A stretch of 36,313 nt of DNA from a virus. The position numbers were made by a program, and so were the translations under genes. The DNA is taken from IMG/VR virus record IMGVR_UViG_3300035034_000479, positions 1 to 36,313 of that record. One strand, written 5' to 3'. A model generated the notes under the pieces. The model saw only the letters and a program-made list of their open reading frames with translations. It had not been told where the DNA came from and ran no database searches. Shown here in pieces: positions 7,651 to 16,980 of the stretch (position 1 is the first letter of the stretch; each line of letters opens with the position of its first letter).

Positions 7651-8853
7651 CTATTCCTCGACCGGCGCCGGGTTCACCAGCGTCTGAATCGTCATTTCAA
7701 TTTCGGCCACGTCAGTCGTCAGCCAATTCACTTCAAGGCGATCCACGGTTGATCGCACCAGGGGGCACCATGACACGCGGCAAGTCGCCGGTAAATCCTG
7801 TTCCCATGGATCGACAAAGGTAACGACCGTGTTGCCGGTATCGAGCGCCATGCTTGCGATCCGGTTCACCTGGTACTGACCATCAGGGAACGTCACCATG
7901 ACCATGTTGTAAACAGGCGATCCGGCGTACCCTGCGTGAACGTCAGCACCTTCGACCGTGAAGGCCGACTCGGTTGCCAAAGCCCCGGCCCCGATGATCC
8001 GAAGATCGCGTTGCCATGTCGGCATGAAGAACGATCCACGGCGCCCCTTGGCCCACAGGAAGTGCGCGATCATCAGTTCTGTGGCTTCACGGGTTCGCGG
8101 GTTGAAGGTAAGCCGATTCTGCATGGTCGAATACGCGACAGGGGTGCCGACCGCAGACACCCCGAAACCCGCGTCCACGATTTCCCGTTCTTCCGTGATC
8201 TTGATCCGGGGCGGGCCATTCCAGTTCGGCTTTTCCAAGAACACCGGCAACCCTTCAAACAGCACGTCGCTTCGCTGTGGATAAACCTGTGTATCGCTTC
8301 CGGGCACCACATCGAACTTCAACGTCGCTTCGAGAAGATCAGTGGTTTCCGCCACAAAATCTATCGTGTCCTGCGCCCGCGCCCGATAGGCAAACGTGAT
8401 CGTTCCGCCCGACACTTGTTCGGACGCCACAGGATCGAAAAGCAGGATTTCATCGGCATCCACGGCTTCAATTTCAGAGACTTCATAGGCCTGCCCATTG
8501 AACAGGATGACCGCCGTGCCGGGCACAGCCCAGAAAGGTGCGTTGCCGTCCAGATAGATCGCCGACTCCCCGATAGCACAGCCCACGTCGATTCGTGCCG
8601 TGCGCCATGTGACCGGCAGGACAAAGGGTTCATTCTGATCCTTGTGGATATCTGCCAGCATCCGAGTCGCCGCGTCAGGCCGGAACCACGATCTGAAATT
8701 CAGATCGACCCGTGCTGTTTGGCGCCGGGCTTCACGCTGTTCCGTGCCGTCACGGCTTGTCATAACCACAGTGTCAAATTCATAGGACACGCTGACGGCT
8801 GTTCGCCAGTTTGGCGTTGATGCCGCGATCCGACCGATACGTTGAACCACCAT
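7651..8853 (-). CDS. Phage tail protein, distal-tail-like (400 residues)
   Basis: The most likely start is ATG 8853, overlapping the tape measure stop as TGATG; a GTG one codon upstream is possible. The product (VSVSYEFDTVVMTSRDGTEQ, REARRQTARVDLNFR, then VLPVTWRTARIDVG) resembles the family found between the tape measure gene and the BR0599 gene in YuA-like and related siphophages. It appears to contain two similar beta-rich halves: DFVAETTDLLEATLKFDVV marks the centre and EINWLTTDVAEIEMT-type residues (VNWLTTDVAEIEMTIQTL) mark the end. By position it is a distal tail or baseplate-ring protein linking tube to tip. The family assignment is by pattern only. Confidence 0.7.
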   Translation of the reverse strand: MVVQRIGRIAASTPNWRTAVSVSYEFDTVVMTSRDGTEQREARRQTARVDLNFRSWFRPDAATRMLADIHKDQNEPFVLPVTWRTARIDVGCAIGESAIYLDGNAPFWAVPGTAVILFNGQAYEVSEIEAVDADEILLFDPVASEQVSGGTITFAYRARAQDTIDFVAETTDLLEATLKFDVVPGSDTQVYPQRSDVLFEGLPVFLEKPNWNGPPRIKITEEREIVDAGFGVSAVGTPVAYSTMQNRLTFNPRTREATELMIAHFLWAKGRRGSFFMPTWQRDLRIIGAGALATESAFTVEGADVHAGYAGSPVYNMVMVTFPDGQYQVNRIASMALDTGNTVVTFVDPWEQDLPATCRVSWCPLVRSTVDRLEVNWLTTDVAEIEMTIQTLVNPAPVEE

Positions 8854-11800
8854 CACCTCGACCCCAATGCCGTGTTGATTTCGCTGGCCCGTGCCTGCAC
8901 GAAATTCAGGAACAACTTCTGGCCGTTGGACGTGGACAGTGCCGCGTCAAGGAACCCTGGCGCGTCAAAGGCGTTCACGATCTTCATGGCCTGCGATGCA
9001 CTGGCCCCGGCCTTCTTCGCCGCCGCCTCTTGGCGCTGTTGGGCTTCCGTGAGAACCTTCTCCCCCTCTTGGGCGATGATCGGTACTTCGCCAGGCTTCA
9101 AGCCCACCACACCCCCTTCGTGGTAGCGCACAGCGCCCATGAACGCCGCAGGGTTGACGTTCCGGGTGGCATTGCCCCCACCGGCCCTTGCGCTGCCCAC
9201 GCGACCCCCTCTGTGGGCTGTGCCGATGCCAAGGAAGTTCCCGAATGACGTGCCCTTGATCGCATTGAACAGCATCTGCTTCACGATCATCTGGCCTATC
9301 TGGATTAGGAAGTCGGACGCAAACGCCAAGAAGGCATCTTTCGCAGATTCGAAAAGCCCTTTCCCTTCGGCGATGCCTTGCGCAAATGTGCTGAAAGCAT
9401 CGTTCAAGCCGCCCATGAAAAGATCGCCAACCTTCTTCCAAGAGAAGATGTTTTCCTGTGCCGATTGAGCAAAGTTCTGCGCTTTCTGCTTCGCAGTTTC
9501 CAACTGTGCAATCGCCGTGATGCTTTCTTGCCCACCGACCGCAAGCCACATGGCTTTGGCGTTTTCGATGGCCGCGATAAGCTGCGTGTTGAGTCCGACG
9601 ATTTCCTGTTCAAGCTGATTGACGGCGCTATCATCACCCGTTTCGCGGGCCATTTTCAACTGTTCTTCAAAAGCCTGCCGTTGCTGCAAAAGCAACGACA
9701 CTTGACGTTCCGCTTCTTGCGCGCGTTCTGTGGCTTCGGTACTGGCGTCTTTCGCATTTGCCAGATCGTAAAGCCGTGCCGTCTGTTCCTCGATGACTTT
9801 CAGATCAGCCGCAGAGATATTCGGGTTCTCGGCTTTCGCTTCTGCAATAGCGGCTTCAATCGCAGCCTGCTTTTCCTTGCCGCTGTTGATAAGTTCCTGT
9901 TGCCGAATATCGGTCTGCCCATCAGCAAGACGTTCTTTCGTTTGTTCTTCCGCTTTGATCGCGTCTGCCAAAGCCTCTTTTTGGGCGTCCGAAAGTTTCT
10001 CGACTTCAAGAACAACGCCACCATATGCTTGCAGCAAACCTTCGGCACGGGCACGGTGCCCGTTTACGTTCATCAAATCAGCTTTTTGATTTGCGGTTCC
10101 CGGTGCGCCACCATTGTTTTCGTCAGTACGGCCACCCCCGTTAGGCGTTCCGGTATTGACCGCCGCGTAAATCCGATGAAGATTATCCCCTTCACGGACT
10201 CCACGATCCACAAGGTACTTGCCCATTGCGATCACTTGTTCTGTGATCGTGGACATGGCGCTAATATTGTACTTTTCCCGGTTGTCTTTCGAGAATTGGC
10301 TTAGACCAACGTATGTGTTCCCCTTGGCGTCAGTGCCCGTGGTATCCGTGCGAAGTTTTCCGCCGGTTTCATAGGACATGACGGTAAGAAGATCAGATGC
10401 CGCAACGCCAAGTTCCTTTGCGACCGCAACAGTCGCGCGAACCAGTTCTTCATTCGCAGAACCAGAACCCGACGCAGCTTGCCGGGCGTACTCGAAGCTG
10501 TAATCTTCGGAAGACATAGCGCCGCCGATTGCTTCACGCGCCCGACCGGCCATCGTGATCGCGGCAGTCACTTCCGACCAGTTCGCGGCAAGGTCGATTG
10601 CCTCTTTCATCAACTTGTCGATAGCATTGGACTCGGCCAAGCGATCCAGTTCTTCTTTGACTTCTGGAATCTTCTGACCAAGGGCGTCCATCGCGGCTGT
10701 GAATTTCACCGCATTTTCCGCAAGGCGTTTCTCGATGGTTTCAGCGGTTTCCTTGGCGACCCCGTTAAGTTCATCCAACGCTTCTTGGGCTTCATCAATC
10801 TCGCCGGTTGCCGCGATTACCGCGTTTTCGAGATTCTTTTGCGCATCGGCATGTCCCCGAACCGAGTCAACAGCACGGTCTACTTCATCCGAAAATTCTT
10901 TGTTTGCATCCGAACCGTCACGGAACTTGCGGTTTACAACGTCAACACTTCCTTGAAGTTCTTTCGCCGAGATATCGCCGTCTTCGAACAGCTTGATAAG
11001 ATCAAAGATTTGTTGGCTGTATTCCTTATCGACCCGACCGAAGTTGAAAAAGTTTGTCCAGAAACTTCCGTCTTGGGAAACCGAATTTTTCAGTTTATCC
11101 AAAGACGTTTTCAGCGATTTTTCAACCGCGTCCAAATTCAGTTCCAATCGGGTGACGGTGATGCCGTCCAGACTTTTCAGCTTTTCGCGGTATTCTTCGA
11201 CCGACCCATTCGTATCGTCATATGCGTCTTTCAAAACGGAAACGATTGCGGTATGTTCCGCAAGAGCCGTACCGGCTTCGTCTGCGCTTGTGACCCAATA
11301 TGCCAGAAGAGTCGTGACCGCGACGATAGCGGCCCCTATCCCCGTGGATATCAGCAACCCCTTGATCGCCAGCGTCAGACCGCGTGCAGCCGCCGCAGCA
11401 CCAGCGAACCCACCGCCCGCAGCCGCAGCCGCAGCCCTTGCCGCAGTAAGTCCACCAGCCGCAGCCACAGCACCTGTACGAAGGTTGTTCATGGCGACGA
11501 TCAGGGATAGGACAACGCCCGTCAGTTTCACGCCAACGAAGGCCGCAGCCGCCATCGTGAGGAGTCGGAAGTTCTGCGCAAGGAACGAAACGAAGTCCAC
11601 CATCTTGCCAAGACCCGCGCCCAACCTGGACAGGAAGGTTTGCATGTCTGCCGATTGCAGAAGTTCGGTCATCGCTTGGGCGGCGTCACCGACCGCATCA
11701 ACGAAGCCCCCTTGGCCGATTTCCAGCATGGCGTTGAACAGGGCGTTTTTGAAACGGCCAAGCTGGGTTGCGGTGCCTTCAAGAGCGTCTTGAAGACCGG

Positions 11801-13868
11801 GGCCAAATCGTTTCGTCAATTCTTCCGCAAAAGGAATAAGGGCATCGCCCGTGATTTCCCCGGCCTTCATCATCCGCATCAATTCGGCAGTCGATACTTT
11901 CAAAGCATCGGCCATGATCTGAACAGCGCCGGGCAACCTGTCACCCAACTGTTGACGAAGTTCTTCCGCCTGTACCGCGTTCTTCGAAACGATTTGGGTA
12001 AGCGCAACGAATACGCCCGCCATTTCGGAAGTCGAAGATCGGTTTACCCTTGCGGCTTCGGCAACGGATTTGAAAATCTTTCTGGTATTCTCGCCTTCGA
12101 GATTTGTTCCTTTGGTGGCGATAGAGAATTTGGAATACTCTTGGGAAAGCACACCAAACTCGATACCCAAGCGGTTCGCGTTTCGGCGAACAAAATCCAA
12201 GTCCTGTGCCGACTTCAACAAGTCACCGTCATTCGCCACGTTCAATCGGGATTGCGCAGCTTCCAGTTTCAGAGCGGCTTCTGTGGTTCCTTGAAGAACT
12301 TGGATTGCGGCGAACAGACCGCCGTAGGCCGCGATCAACGAAAGGGCTTCACCCCTGATCCGCTGCATCATGCCAAGCGTTGTGCGCTGACCCGTGTTGT
12401 ACCGGCCATGCGCGGCCCGCAGACGTTCCAGAAGGGATAGTTCGCGTTCTGATACCCTGTTGGCCCGCTGTTGCGCTGCGGCCCGTGCAGCCGCCGCCCG
12501 TGCAGCTTCATCTTGGGCCCTGGATAGCGCGCGCAGAGCCGTGCGCGCCCGAAGCCCGTCATTCGCCAGTTCCTGCATATCCTGTGCAAGACGCTGTTGG
12601 ATGGCCGACAACCGCAGTTGTTTATCGGCAAGCTGTGCCGCGCTTGTCCCAGCTTCCCGCATGATGTGACTCATGCGATCCGTGGCTTCCGATTGAAGCA
12701 TCGCCTTCATGGCCGCTTCGTTCATCGCCTGTTCGGCAAACGCCATGTCACGGGCAAGTTCGCGCGTTGGAACCCCGGCGGTGGACGCCCGCAGACGATC
12801 CAAGGTGCCTGCCAGGCGCCCCGCATCGGCTTCGGCCAAGACAGCCGCCGTGCGCTGTTCCGTGAGTTGCTTTGTCAGGCCACTAAGGGTCAGGGACTCA
12901 AGAGTCGCAAGTCTCGCACGGGCCGCAGCCGCAGCCGCTTCCAGTTCACGGAACGCCGCAGTTTCGCGTTCAACCGTCCCTTTCAAGCGTTCCCCAGACT
13001 GCACAGCCTTGGATTGCGCGGCGTCAAGTTCTGTCTGCCCCTTGCGGGCATCGGCAACCGCAGCGCGTTGCGACCGCATAGCAGCTTCGGCCCGCGCCAC
13101 GACCGCAGCTTGGGCTTCCATGGCGCTTGTCGCGTTGCCGACTTTCCCGGCCAGATCGGTGTTCTGCGCAGCAAGCGAAGCGACACGTGATTTCGCGGAT
13201 TCCAACCGGGCTTCGGTTTTCGCCAAGGCTTCCGAAGTGGCAAGGACTCGACGTTCCGCAGCCGCGAAAGAATCTGTCAGGCGCTTATTCGGTTTTTCAA
13301 CGGTTTGGATGGCTTGCGAAACTTCCAGGTAGTTTTTCTTTGCAGCATCGAACCGGGCTTCTTGTTCGGCCAACAATTTAGTCGAAGTCTGAACAGCGCC
13401 ATTCGCTTTGCGTTGTGCAGTTTCGTTTTTCCCAAGTTCTGATTGAAGCGACGAAAGGGCCGTTTTAGCCTCTTTCATTTCTACTTTTGATTTCTCGAAA
13501 GCTGCGGTGCCACGTTCGGCTTCCTGCGTCAAAGAGGCAAGCCCCGCCTTCCCCTGATCCGCAGCTTGGGAAAGGCGGGTGATATCTGCCGAAGATTCGA
13601 CAAGTTCAACATTCAACTTATTCAGGCGTTCTGTTGCCCGACCAAGTTCCTTGGAAAGTTTCGCTTCAATGTCCAAGCCATTCGCAGCTTTTTTAAGCTG
13701 TTCGATTGAAGCGCCCATTCCGGCAAGGGCTTTGCTGACGCCGCTTGCGTCAGTAACCATTTCCCCTGTTGCCGTATTGAAAGCATCAACGGCTTTCGTA
13801 ATGCTGTTCAGAACCCCTTTGGCTTCATCCCGCGCACGAATGATAAGTTGAACGTCTTTCCGTGCCAT
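8853..13868 (-). CDS. H: Tail tape measure protein with embedded lysozyme-like domain
   Basis: At 1671 residues this is the largest gene here, in the lambda H position. Residues 1-500 are a long Ala/Glu/Lys/Gln-rich coiled coil. Residues about 510-720 (AAYGGLFAAIQVLQGTTEAA, QLGDRLPGAVQIMADALKVS, MMKAGEITGDALIPFAEEL) match the conserved tape measure domain. Two hydrophobic segments follow near 770-800 and 840-865. Residues about 1140-1290 look like a soluble lytic transglycosylase/lysozyme fold (LLTVMSYETGGKLR ... YVGLSQFSKDN) with Glu1167 as a candidate catalytic residue, suggesting peptidoglycan cutting during DNA entry. A second coiled coil follows. The ATG at 13868 has AGGGG nine bases upstream. 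The protein sets tail length and is ejected at infection. Confidence 0.92.
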   Translation of the reverse strand: MARKDVQLIIRARDEAKGVLNSITKAVDAFNTATGEMVTDASGVSKALAGMGASIEQLKKAANGLDIEAKLSKELGRATERLNKLNVELVESSADITRLSQAADQGKAGLASLTQEAERGTAAFEKSKVEMKEAKTALSSLQSELGKNETAQRKANGAVQTSTKLLAEQEARFDAAKKNYLEVSQAIQTVEKPNKRLTDSFAAAERRVLATSEALAKTEARLESAKSRVASLAAQNTDLAGKVGNATSAMEAQAAVVARAEAAMRSQRAAVADARKGQTELDAAQSKAVQSGERLKGTVERETAAFRELEAAAAAARARLATLESLTLSGLTKQLTEQRTAAVLAEADAGRLAGTLDRLRASTAGVPTRELARDMAFAEQAMNEAAMKAMLQSEATDRMSHIMREAGTSAAQLADKQLRLSAIQQRLAQDMQELANDGLRARTALRALSRAQDEAARAAAARAAAQQRANRVSERELSLLERLRAAHGRYNTGQRTTLGMMQRIRGEALSLIAAYGGLFAAIQVLQGTTEAALKLEAAQSRLNVANDGDLLKSAQDLDFVRRNANRLGIEFGVLSQEYSKFSIATKGTNLEGENTRKIFKSVAEAARVNRSSTSEMAGVFVALTQIVSKNAVQAEELRQQLGDRLPGAVQIMADALKVSTAELMRMMKAGEITGDALIPFAEELTKRFGPGLQDALEGTATQLGRFKNALFNAMLEIGQGGFVDAVGDAAQAMTELLQSADMQTFLSRLGAGLGKMVDFVSFLAQNFRLLTMAAAAFVGVKLTGVVLSLIVAMNNLRTGAVAAAGGLTAARAAAAAAGGGFAGAAAAARGLTLAIKGLLISTGIGAAIVAVTTLLAYWVTSADEAGTALAEHTAIVSVLKDAYDDTNGSVEEYREKLKSLDGITVTRLELNLDAVEKSLKTSLDKLKNSVSQDGSFWTNFFNFGRVDKEYSQQIFDLIKLFEDGDISAKELQGSVDVVNRKFRDGSDANKEFSDEVDRAVDSVRGHADAQKNLENAVIAATGEIDEAQEALDELNGVAKETAETIEKRLAENAVKFTAAMDALGQKIPEVKEELDRLAESNAIDKLMKEAIDLAANWSEVTAAITMAGRAREAIGGAMSSEDYSFEYARQAASGSGSANEELVRATVAVAKELGVAASDLLTVMSYETGGKLRTDTTGTDAKGNTYVGLSQFSKDNREKYNISAMSTITEQVIAMGKYLVDRGVREGDNLHRIYAAVNTGTPNGGGRTDENNGGAPGTANQKADLMNVNGHRARAEGLLQAYGGVVLEVEKLSDAQKEALADAIKAEEQTKERLADGQTDIRQQELINSGKEKQAAIEAAIAEAKAENPNISAADLKVIEEQTARLYDLANAKDASTEATERAQEAERQVSLLLQQRQAFEEQLKMARETGDDSAVNQLEQEIVGLNTQLIAAIENAKAMWLAVGGQESITAIAQLETAKQKAQNFAQSAQENIFSWKKVGDLFMGGLNDAFSTFAQGIAEGKGLFESAKDAFLAFASDFLIQIGQMIVKQMLFNAIKGTSFGNFLGIGTAHRGGRVGSARAGGGNATRNVNPAAFMGAVRYHEGGVVGLKPGEVPIIAQEGEKVLTEAQQRQEAAAKKAGASASQAMKIVNAFDAPGFLDAALSTSNGQKLFLNFVQARASEINTALGSR

Positions 13869-13880
13869 GCTGATCGGCCC

Positions 13881-14285
13881 CTATTCAGAAGGGGATGACC
13901 CCCCTATCGGTTTGACAAGCACTCTGATCGCATTGAGCGTCTTTGTAAACAACCCACGCTGTTCACGCTTGGCGCCAGGCACAACCGTAATGATCGCCTG
14001 TTGGATAAGGATCGCCTCTTGGGCCATGCGGTTGTTTTCGCGTTCGATGACCAAATTGCTTTCATCCAAGACCCGGCCCAGCGGATACCAAATGGCGTCA
14101 GGATGCCCCGACGCCATCAAAAGGTTTACGCTGCGACGAAATCCCCAATACCATCCAAAGAAACGGGAACTTTCGCGTTGTTCAGAGTCTGCGATATTCC
14201 CGCCATCAATTTGACCACCGACTCCACCAGCTTTTCCATCATGGATTCCGATTCGAATGTCATATAGAAAATGGCAATCAGACAT
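13881..14285 (-). CDS. Downstream half of a tail assembly chaperone made by -1 frameshift (GT-like)
   Basis: This frame lies -1 relative to the upstream chaperone gene, overlaps its last ~160 bases and runs on to a TAG just before the tape measure gene. This is the geometry of lambda G/GT. The part beyond the upstream stop contains WYPLGRVLDESNLVIERENN and RMAQEAILIQQ, a plausible helical chaperone tail of about 90 residues. No Shine-Dalgarno precedes its own internal ATGs (14285, 14117), so entry by frameshift is more likely than independent starting. No textbook slippery heptamer is present; candidates are TTTCTTT (14163-14157) and GGGGATTT (14146-14139). The coordinates given are those of the open frame; the true junction is unknown. 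Confidence 0.65.
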   Translation of the reverse strand: MSDCHFLYDIRIGIHDGKAGGVGGQIDGGNIADSEQRESSRFFGWYWGFRRSVNLLMASGHPDAIWYPLGRVLDESNLVIERENNRMAQEAILIQQAIITVVPGAKREQRGLFTKTLNAIRVLVKPIGGSSPSE

Positions 14286-14599
14286 TCGAGTTGAATACTG
14301 GCCGGAAGTTTGCTGGCAAGCAGCACCGTTTCAGGGCCGTATTCGTCAGCGGCCAGCGCGATCACAGCGGCCACCACTTCGGGGGCTTCGGCCATTATGT
14401 CGGCCATCGCCCGCTTGATCGAGTCTTCGTCAAGGCCCATGTCACCCCGCTCTTGCACCTTGGCAAAGAGCATGGCGAGAACCGGCCCGTGGACGCGCAC
14501 AGCGGCGATCAAATCCGCGACCGAAACGCCGCGAACTTCGATGGTGCCGCCGTTGTATTCAATCACCTTTGAGGCGATTGTGATGTTCTTGAAACCCAT
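14126..14599 (-). CDS. Tail assembly chaperone (G-like)
   Basis: This 157-residue, mainly alpha-helical acidic protein lies directly upstream of the tape measure gene, where siphophages encode the chaperone that coats the tape measure during tail assembly. The sequence (VIEYNGGTIEVRGVSVADLI, AMADIMAEAPEVVAAVIALA) has the small beta N-terminus and helical remainder typical of this group. AAGGA lies eight bases before ATG. Just before its TAA the -1 frame is open and continues for about 90 codons, so a fraction of ribosomes probably makes a longer fusion. The order V-G-GT-H matches lambda. Confidence 0.8.
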   Translation of the reverse strand: MGFKNITIASKVIEYNGGTIEVRGVSVADLIAAVRVHGPVLAMLFAKVQERGDMGLDEDSIKRAMADIMAEAPEVVAAVIALAADEYGPETVLLASKLPASIQLECLIAIFYMTFESESMMEKLVESVVKLMAGISQTLNNAKVPVSLDGIGDFVAA

Positions 14600-14634
14600 T
14601 TCGAAAATCCTTGTGTCAGGTAGGTGTTGGCGCC

Positions 14635-15420
14635 TTAGCTGTAAACGGGCACCCCGTCACGGTACACGGCTTCAAGGCCAGGCCGTTTGAGGATACGCAG
14701 GTTCAGCGGCAGTTGCTGCCAGTCATCCGATTTCAGTTCCAGATCGCCAGCGGGCATCACCTTCACCCACGGAATCAGGATCGTGGAGTCGGTGCCCTTC
14801 GGGTTCTTCGAGATATACATCATCGAGCCTTCGACCGATGTGTTTCCCGAAATAACGCGGGTGCGAGTCGAACCAGCCACGGCAAACGTCACGTCCAGAT
14901 CGGCGCCCGTAACGGCCAGCGCAGAGTCTTCAAGCAGCGTCAGAACGCCGTTGTCGAAGTCCATGGTGTAATCGGTGCCGTCCACAAGCGTCGTGGGCGT
15001 GTCATCGGCCACAGCGAAGCCCGTGGGGCTGATGCCGAAGTATCCCGTGGGGTTGGTGGAAGTCACGCCAAGACGATAGCTGTGCCCGGCGATCACGCCT
15101 TCCAGCGTTTCGGTATCCGATGCCACGACCGTTTGCGTCAGATTGGTTTCGGAACCCAACATGAACAGGGCGATGTTTTCAGCCGACATATTGTCCGTAA
15201 CCAGAGCGCCCGTGCGGGTCACTTCCAGCGTCACCGAATCATCTTCTTCACGGATACCTTCATCCGAGTTCATGTGCGTCAGTTCCTGTTCCTCGAAGGT
15301 CAGGGCCACGCTCGGCGTGTTGCCGATGTACCGATAACCAGCGGGCACATACAAGCCACCGGGCTTGAAACGGGAAAAGTGGATTTTGCCCCGCCCCAGA
15401 GTGTAATTTTTGATTTCCAT
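14635..15420 (-). CDS. Major tail tube protein
   Basis: The product is 261 residues. The opening LGRGKIHFSRFKPGGLYVPAG followed by YRYIGNTPSVALTFEEQEL is the hallmark of the tail tube family found in YuA-like and related siphophages. It forms the stacked hexameric rings of the tail. The middle (about 110-190) contains an Ig-like-looking insertion with YRLGVTSTNPTGYFGISP, possibly exposed on the tail surface, and the end (ILIPWVKVMPAGDLELKSDD) returns to the tube fold. A ribosome site (GGAAAGG) precedes the ATG. It sits in the lambda V position. Confidence 0.87.
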   Translation of the reverse strand: MEIKNYTLGRGKIHFSRFKPGGLYVPAGYRYIGNTPSVALTFEEQELTHMNSDEGIREEDDSVTLEVTRTGALVTDNMSAENIALFMLGSETNLTQTVVASDTETLEGVIAGHSYRLGVTSTNPTGYFGISPTGFAVADDTPTTLVDGTDYTMDFDNGVLTLLEDSALAVTGADLDVTFAVAGSTRTRVISGNTSVEGSMMYISKNPKGTDSTILIPWVKVMPAGDLELKSDDWQQLPLNLRILKRPGLEAVYRDGVPVYS

Positions 15421-15440
15421 TTTGAACGCCTTTCCGTGGT

Positions 15441-15965
15441 TCAGGTTCTTGAATCCAGAGGATCGGCCAAATCCTCTGCCAAGTCCAGTGTGATCGTCAG
15501 CCAGAAATAGGCTTTGGCCGATAGTTGATCCGGCGGGCGAACCACACCGGGGCCGATCCGAAGGCCCGTGACATGATCGCCAAGGCCGAAAATCCCGTCT
15601 TCGGGATTATCCATTTCATTCGCCTTCGCCCTTTCGATTGCCAATCGCTTTTTAACATCGGCAAGAAGTGGGTGCGCAGGGTCTGTTGGATTCTGTTTGT
15701 CATCTTTGACCCAACCTTGGATCATCAATTCCCAAGAACCGTGGGAAAGTTCAGAGTCAATCGGCGATCCTCTTTGGTCCAATGGAATTGGAACTTCGAG
15801 AATGGAAAGCATTGGGATCGGGTCATCGTCGCCGAATACTGCCCGGCCACGAAAAACGCTGGATTCGGGCATGTCATAGGAATAGCCATCAGCAACCGAT
15901 ATCGTTCCGAGAACAGCGGAAAGGTTCTTCTGAACCTGCAACCTTAGAACATTGTCAAACGCCAT
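15441..15965 (-). CDS. Putative tail terminator/completion protein (U position)
   Basis: This gene encodes 174 residues between the Z-like gene and the tube gene, the place of lambda U. The sequence (FDNVLRLQVQKNLSAVLGTI ... HGSWELMIQGWVKDD ... AHPLLADVKKRLAIERAK ... AYFWLTITLDLAEDL) shows the alternating N-terminal helix, central strands and final strand-helix of tail terminator proteins. These proteins hexamerise to cap the tail tube and connect it to the head. Its start overlaps the previous stop (TGATG). The family call rests on layout and fold-like pattern rather than a strong motif. Confidence 0.65.
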   Translation of the reverse strand: MAFDNVLRLQVQKNLSAVLGTISVADGYSYDMPESSVFRGRAVFGDDDPIPMLSILEVPIPLDQRGSPIDSELSHGSWELMIQGWVKDDKQNPTDPAHPLLADVKKRLAIERAKANEMDNPEDGIFGLGDHVTGLRIGPGVVRPPDQLSAKAYFWLTITLDLAEDLADPLDSRT

Positions 15966-16588
15966 CAGATAAGCCCCACTTGCCGAAGAAACTGATCTTC
16001 CAATCTATCCGCGATATCCGGCGAAAGGTCTTCTGCGACACCGGAACCATCCCTTGCCCGAAACACCTGATCGACAGATGGTCCATACAACAGGTACAGC
16101 CCATTCTTCATTTGCACGAAATCCGTCTTATTGTCCAGCCTTTCGCCCGGCTTGAGCCGAATTGCCAATCCGAGATTGAATTTGGTTTCGGTCAACTCGC
16201 TGCCAGATCGCAACCGGATAACGAATCCACGGGCCATCGTCTTCTTGACGCCCTTCCTCACTTCGACAGTCACGCCACCACGGGCGCCAGGCGAAGGGTT
16301 GCCGACCACAAAACGGGCAAGTGACGTGGGGCGCCCACGGGCCGATACGATGGCTTCCAAGCGGCTCTTTTGGGCTTTCTGTGTGACCGTCAACCGCCCG
16401 GTCGAAGGCTTCAAGTACCCCGGCGGCAGGTTGATTTCACTTTCGATCTTGCGCTGGATTTGAGTGCGGCCCCAAGCCGCCGTGTCGTTGATCGCCCGAA
16501 ACGCCGCTGTTTGGATATCAGATTCGAGTCCCCGAACTTGCTCCATGGATGAAAGCCCTTCGATTACGGCGACGTAACGATCTGACAT
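15965..16588 (-). CDS. Minor tail protein Z-like
   Basis: The product is 207 residues. The N-terminal helix-rich part (RAINDTAAWGRTQIQRKIES, LPPGYLKPSTGRLTVTQKA) and the later LGLAIRLKPGE and GLYLLYGPSVDQVFR resemble the prophage minor tail protein Z family (lambda Z), which is needed to join a finished tail to the head. The pattern 'K Y/L P ... A ... I ... RGRPTSLARF' is typical. Its start lies three bases after the previous stop with no strong Shine-Dalgarno, suggesting coupled translation. The final residues overlap the next gene. Confidence 0.75.
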   Translation of the reverse strand: MSDRYVAVIEGLSSMEQVRGLESDIQTAAFRAINDTAAWGRTQIQRKIESEINLPPGYLKPSTGRLTVTQKAQKSRLEAIVSARGRPTSLARFVVGNPSPGARGGVTVEVRKGVKKTMARGFVIRLRSGSELTETKFNLGLAIRLKPGERLDNKTDFVQMKNGLYLLYGPSVDQVFRARDGSGVAEDLSPDIADRLEDQFLRQVGLI

Positions 16589-16591
16589 AAA

Positions 16592-16978
16592 TCACACGAA
16601 AAGTTCGGGGTACATTGAAGGGTTCTCGAAATCCAACAGTTCTTCATCGGTCAACCGAACCGCAGGGGAAGTATAACTGATATCGTCTTTCGGATCGCGG
16701 TATTCCAAACGATACCCTTCCGTGGCCGAAATCATCACAACAGCATCGCGGGCGGGTTTGAAATCTTCATCAACAAAGATGACCTTCGGAACCGATTCGA
16801 CCCGTTCGGCATAGCTGAAATTGGTCCCGGCCAGATCGCCGACCAAGGCGTTTTTGTCGTGCGCGCGAACATAGAGTGCTGTGAAGACCACAGCCCCCGG
16901 CGCGTAGTACAACGCGGGAACCCGGAACACCTTATGCAAGGTGCGCCGGGCACGTTGGCGAAGTTCACGCCAGCCCAT
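16592..16978 (-). CDS. Head-tail joining protein (FII-like)
   Basis: The product is 128 residues. It opens WRELRQRARRTLHKVFRVPALY and continues VFTALYVRAHDKNALVGDLAG, a pattern seen in head-tail joining proteins of phages with lambda-type heads. The remainder (VPKVIFVDEDFKPARDAVVM ... EGYRLEYRDPKDDISYTSP ... RLTDEEL) is a small beta-rich domain. It probably forms the ring between portal/gpW and the tail terminator. The ATG follows the previous TAA by two bases. Its position immediately after the FI-like gene and before Z matches lambda. Confidence 0.75.
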   Translation of the reverse strand: MGWRELRQRARRTLHKVFRVPALYYAPGAVVFTALYVRAHDKNALVGDLAGTNFSYAERVESVPKVIFVDEDFKPARDAVVMISATEGYRLEYRDPKDDISYTSPAVRLTDEELLDFENPSMYPELFV

Positions 16979-16980
16979 CG

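Noticed and set aside
7936-8820. 294-codon plus-strand frame opposite the 400-residue tail protein
   Set aside because: The composition is typical of an antisense shadow and the real tail gene is supported by motifs and coupling.
10479-11510. 343-codon plus-strand frame inside the tape measure gene
   Set aside because: It is antisense to the tape measure coiled-coil and membrane regions, with no recognisable domain.
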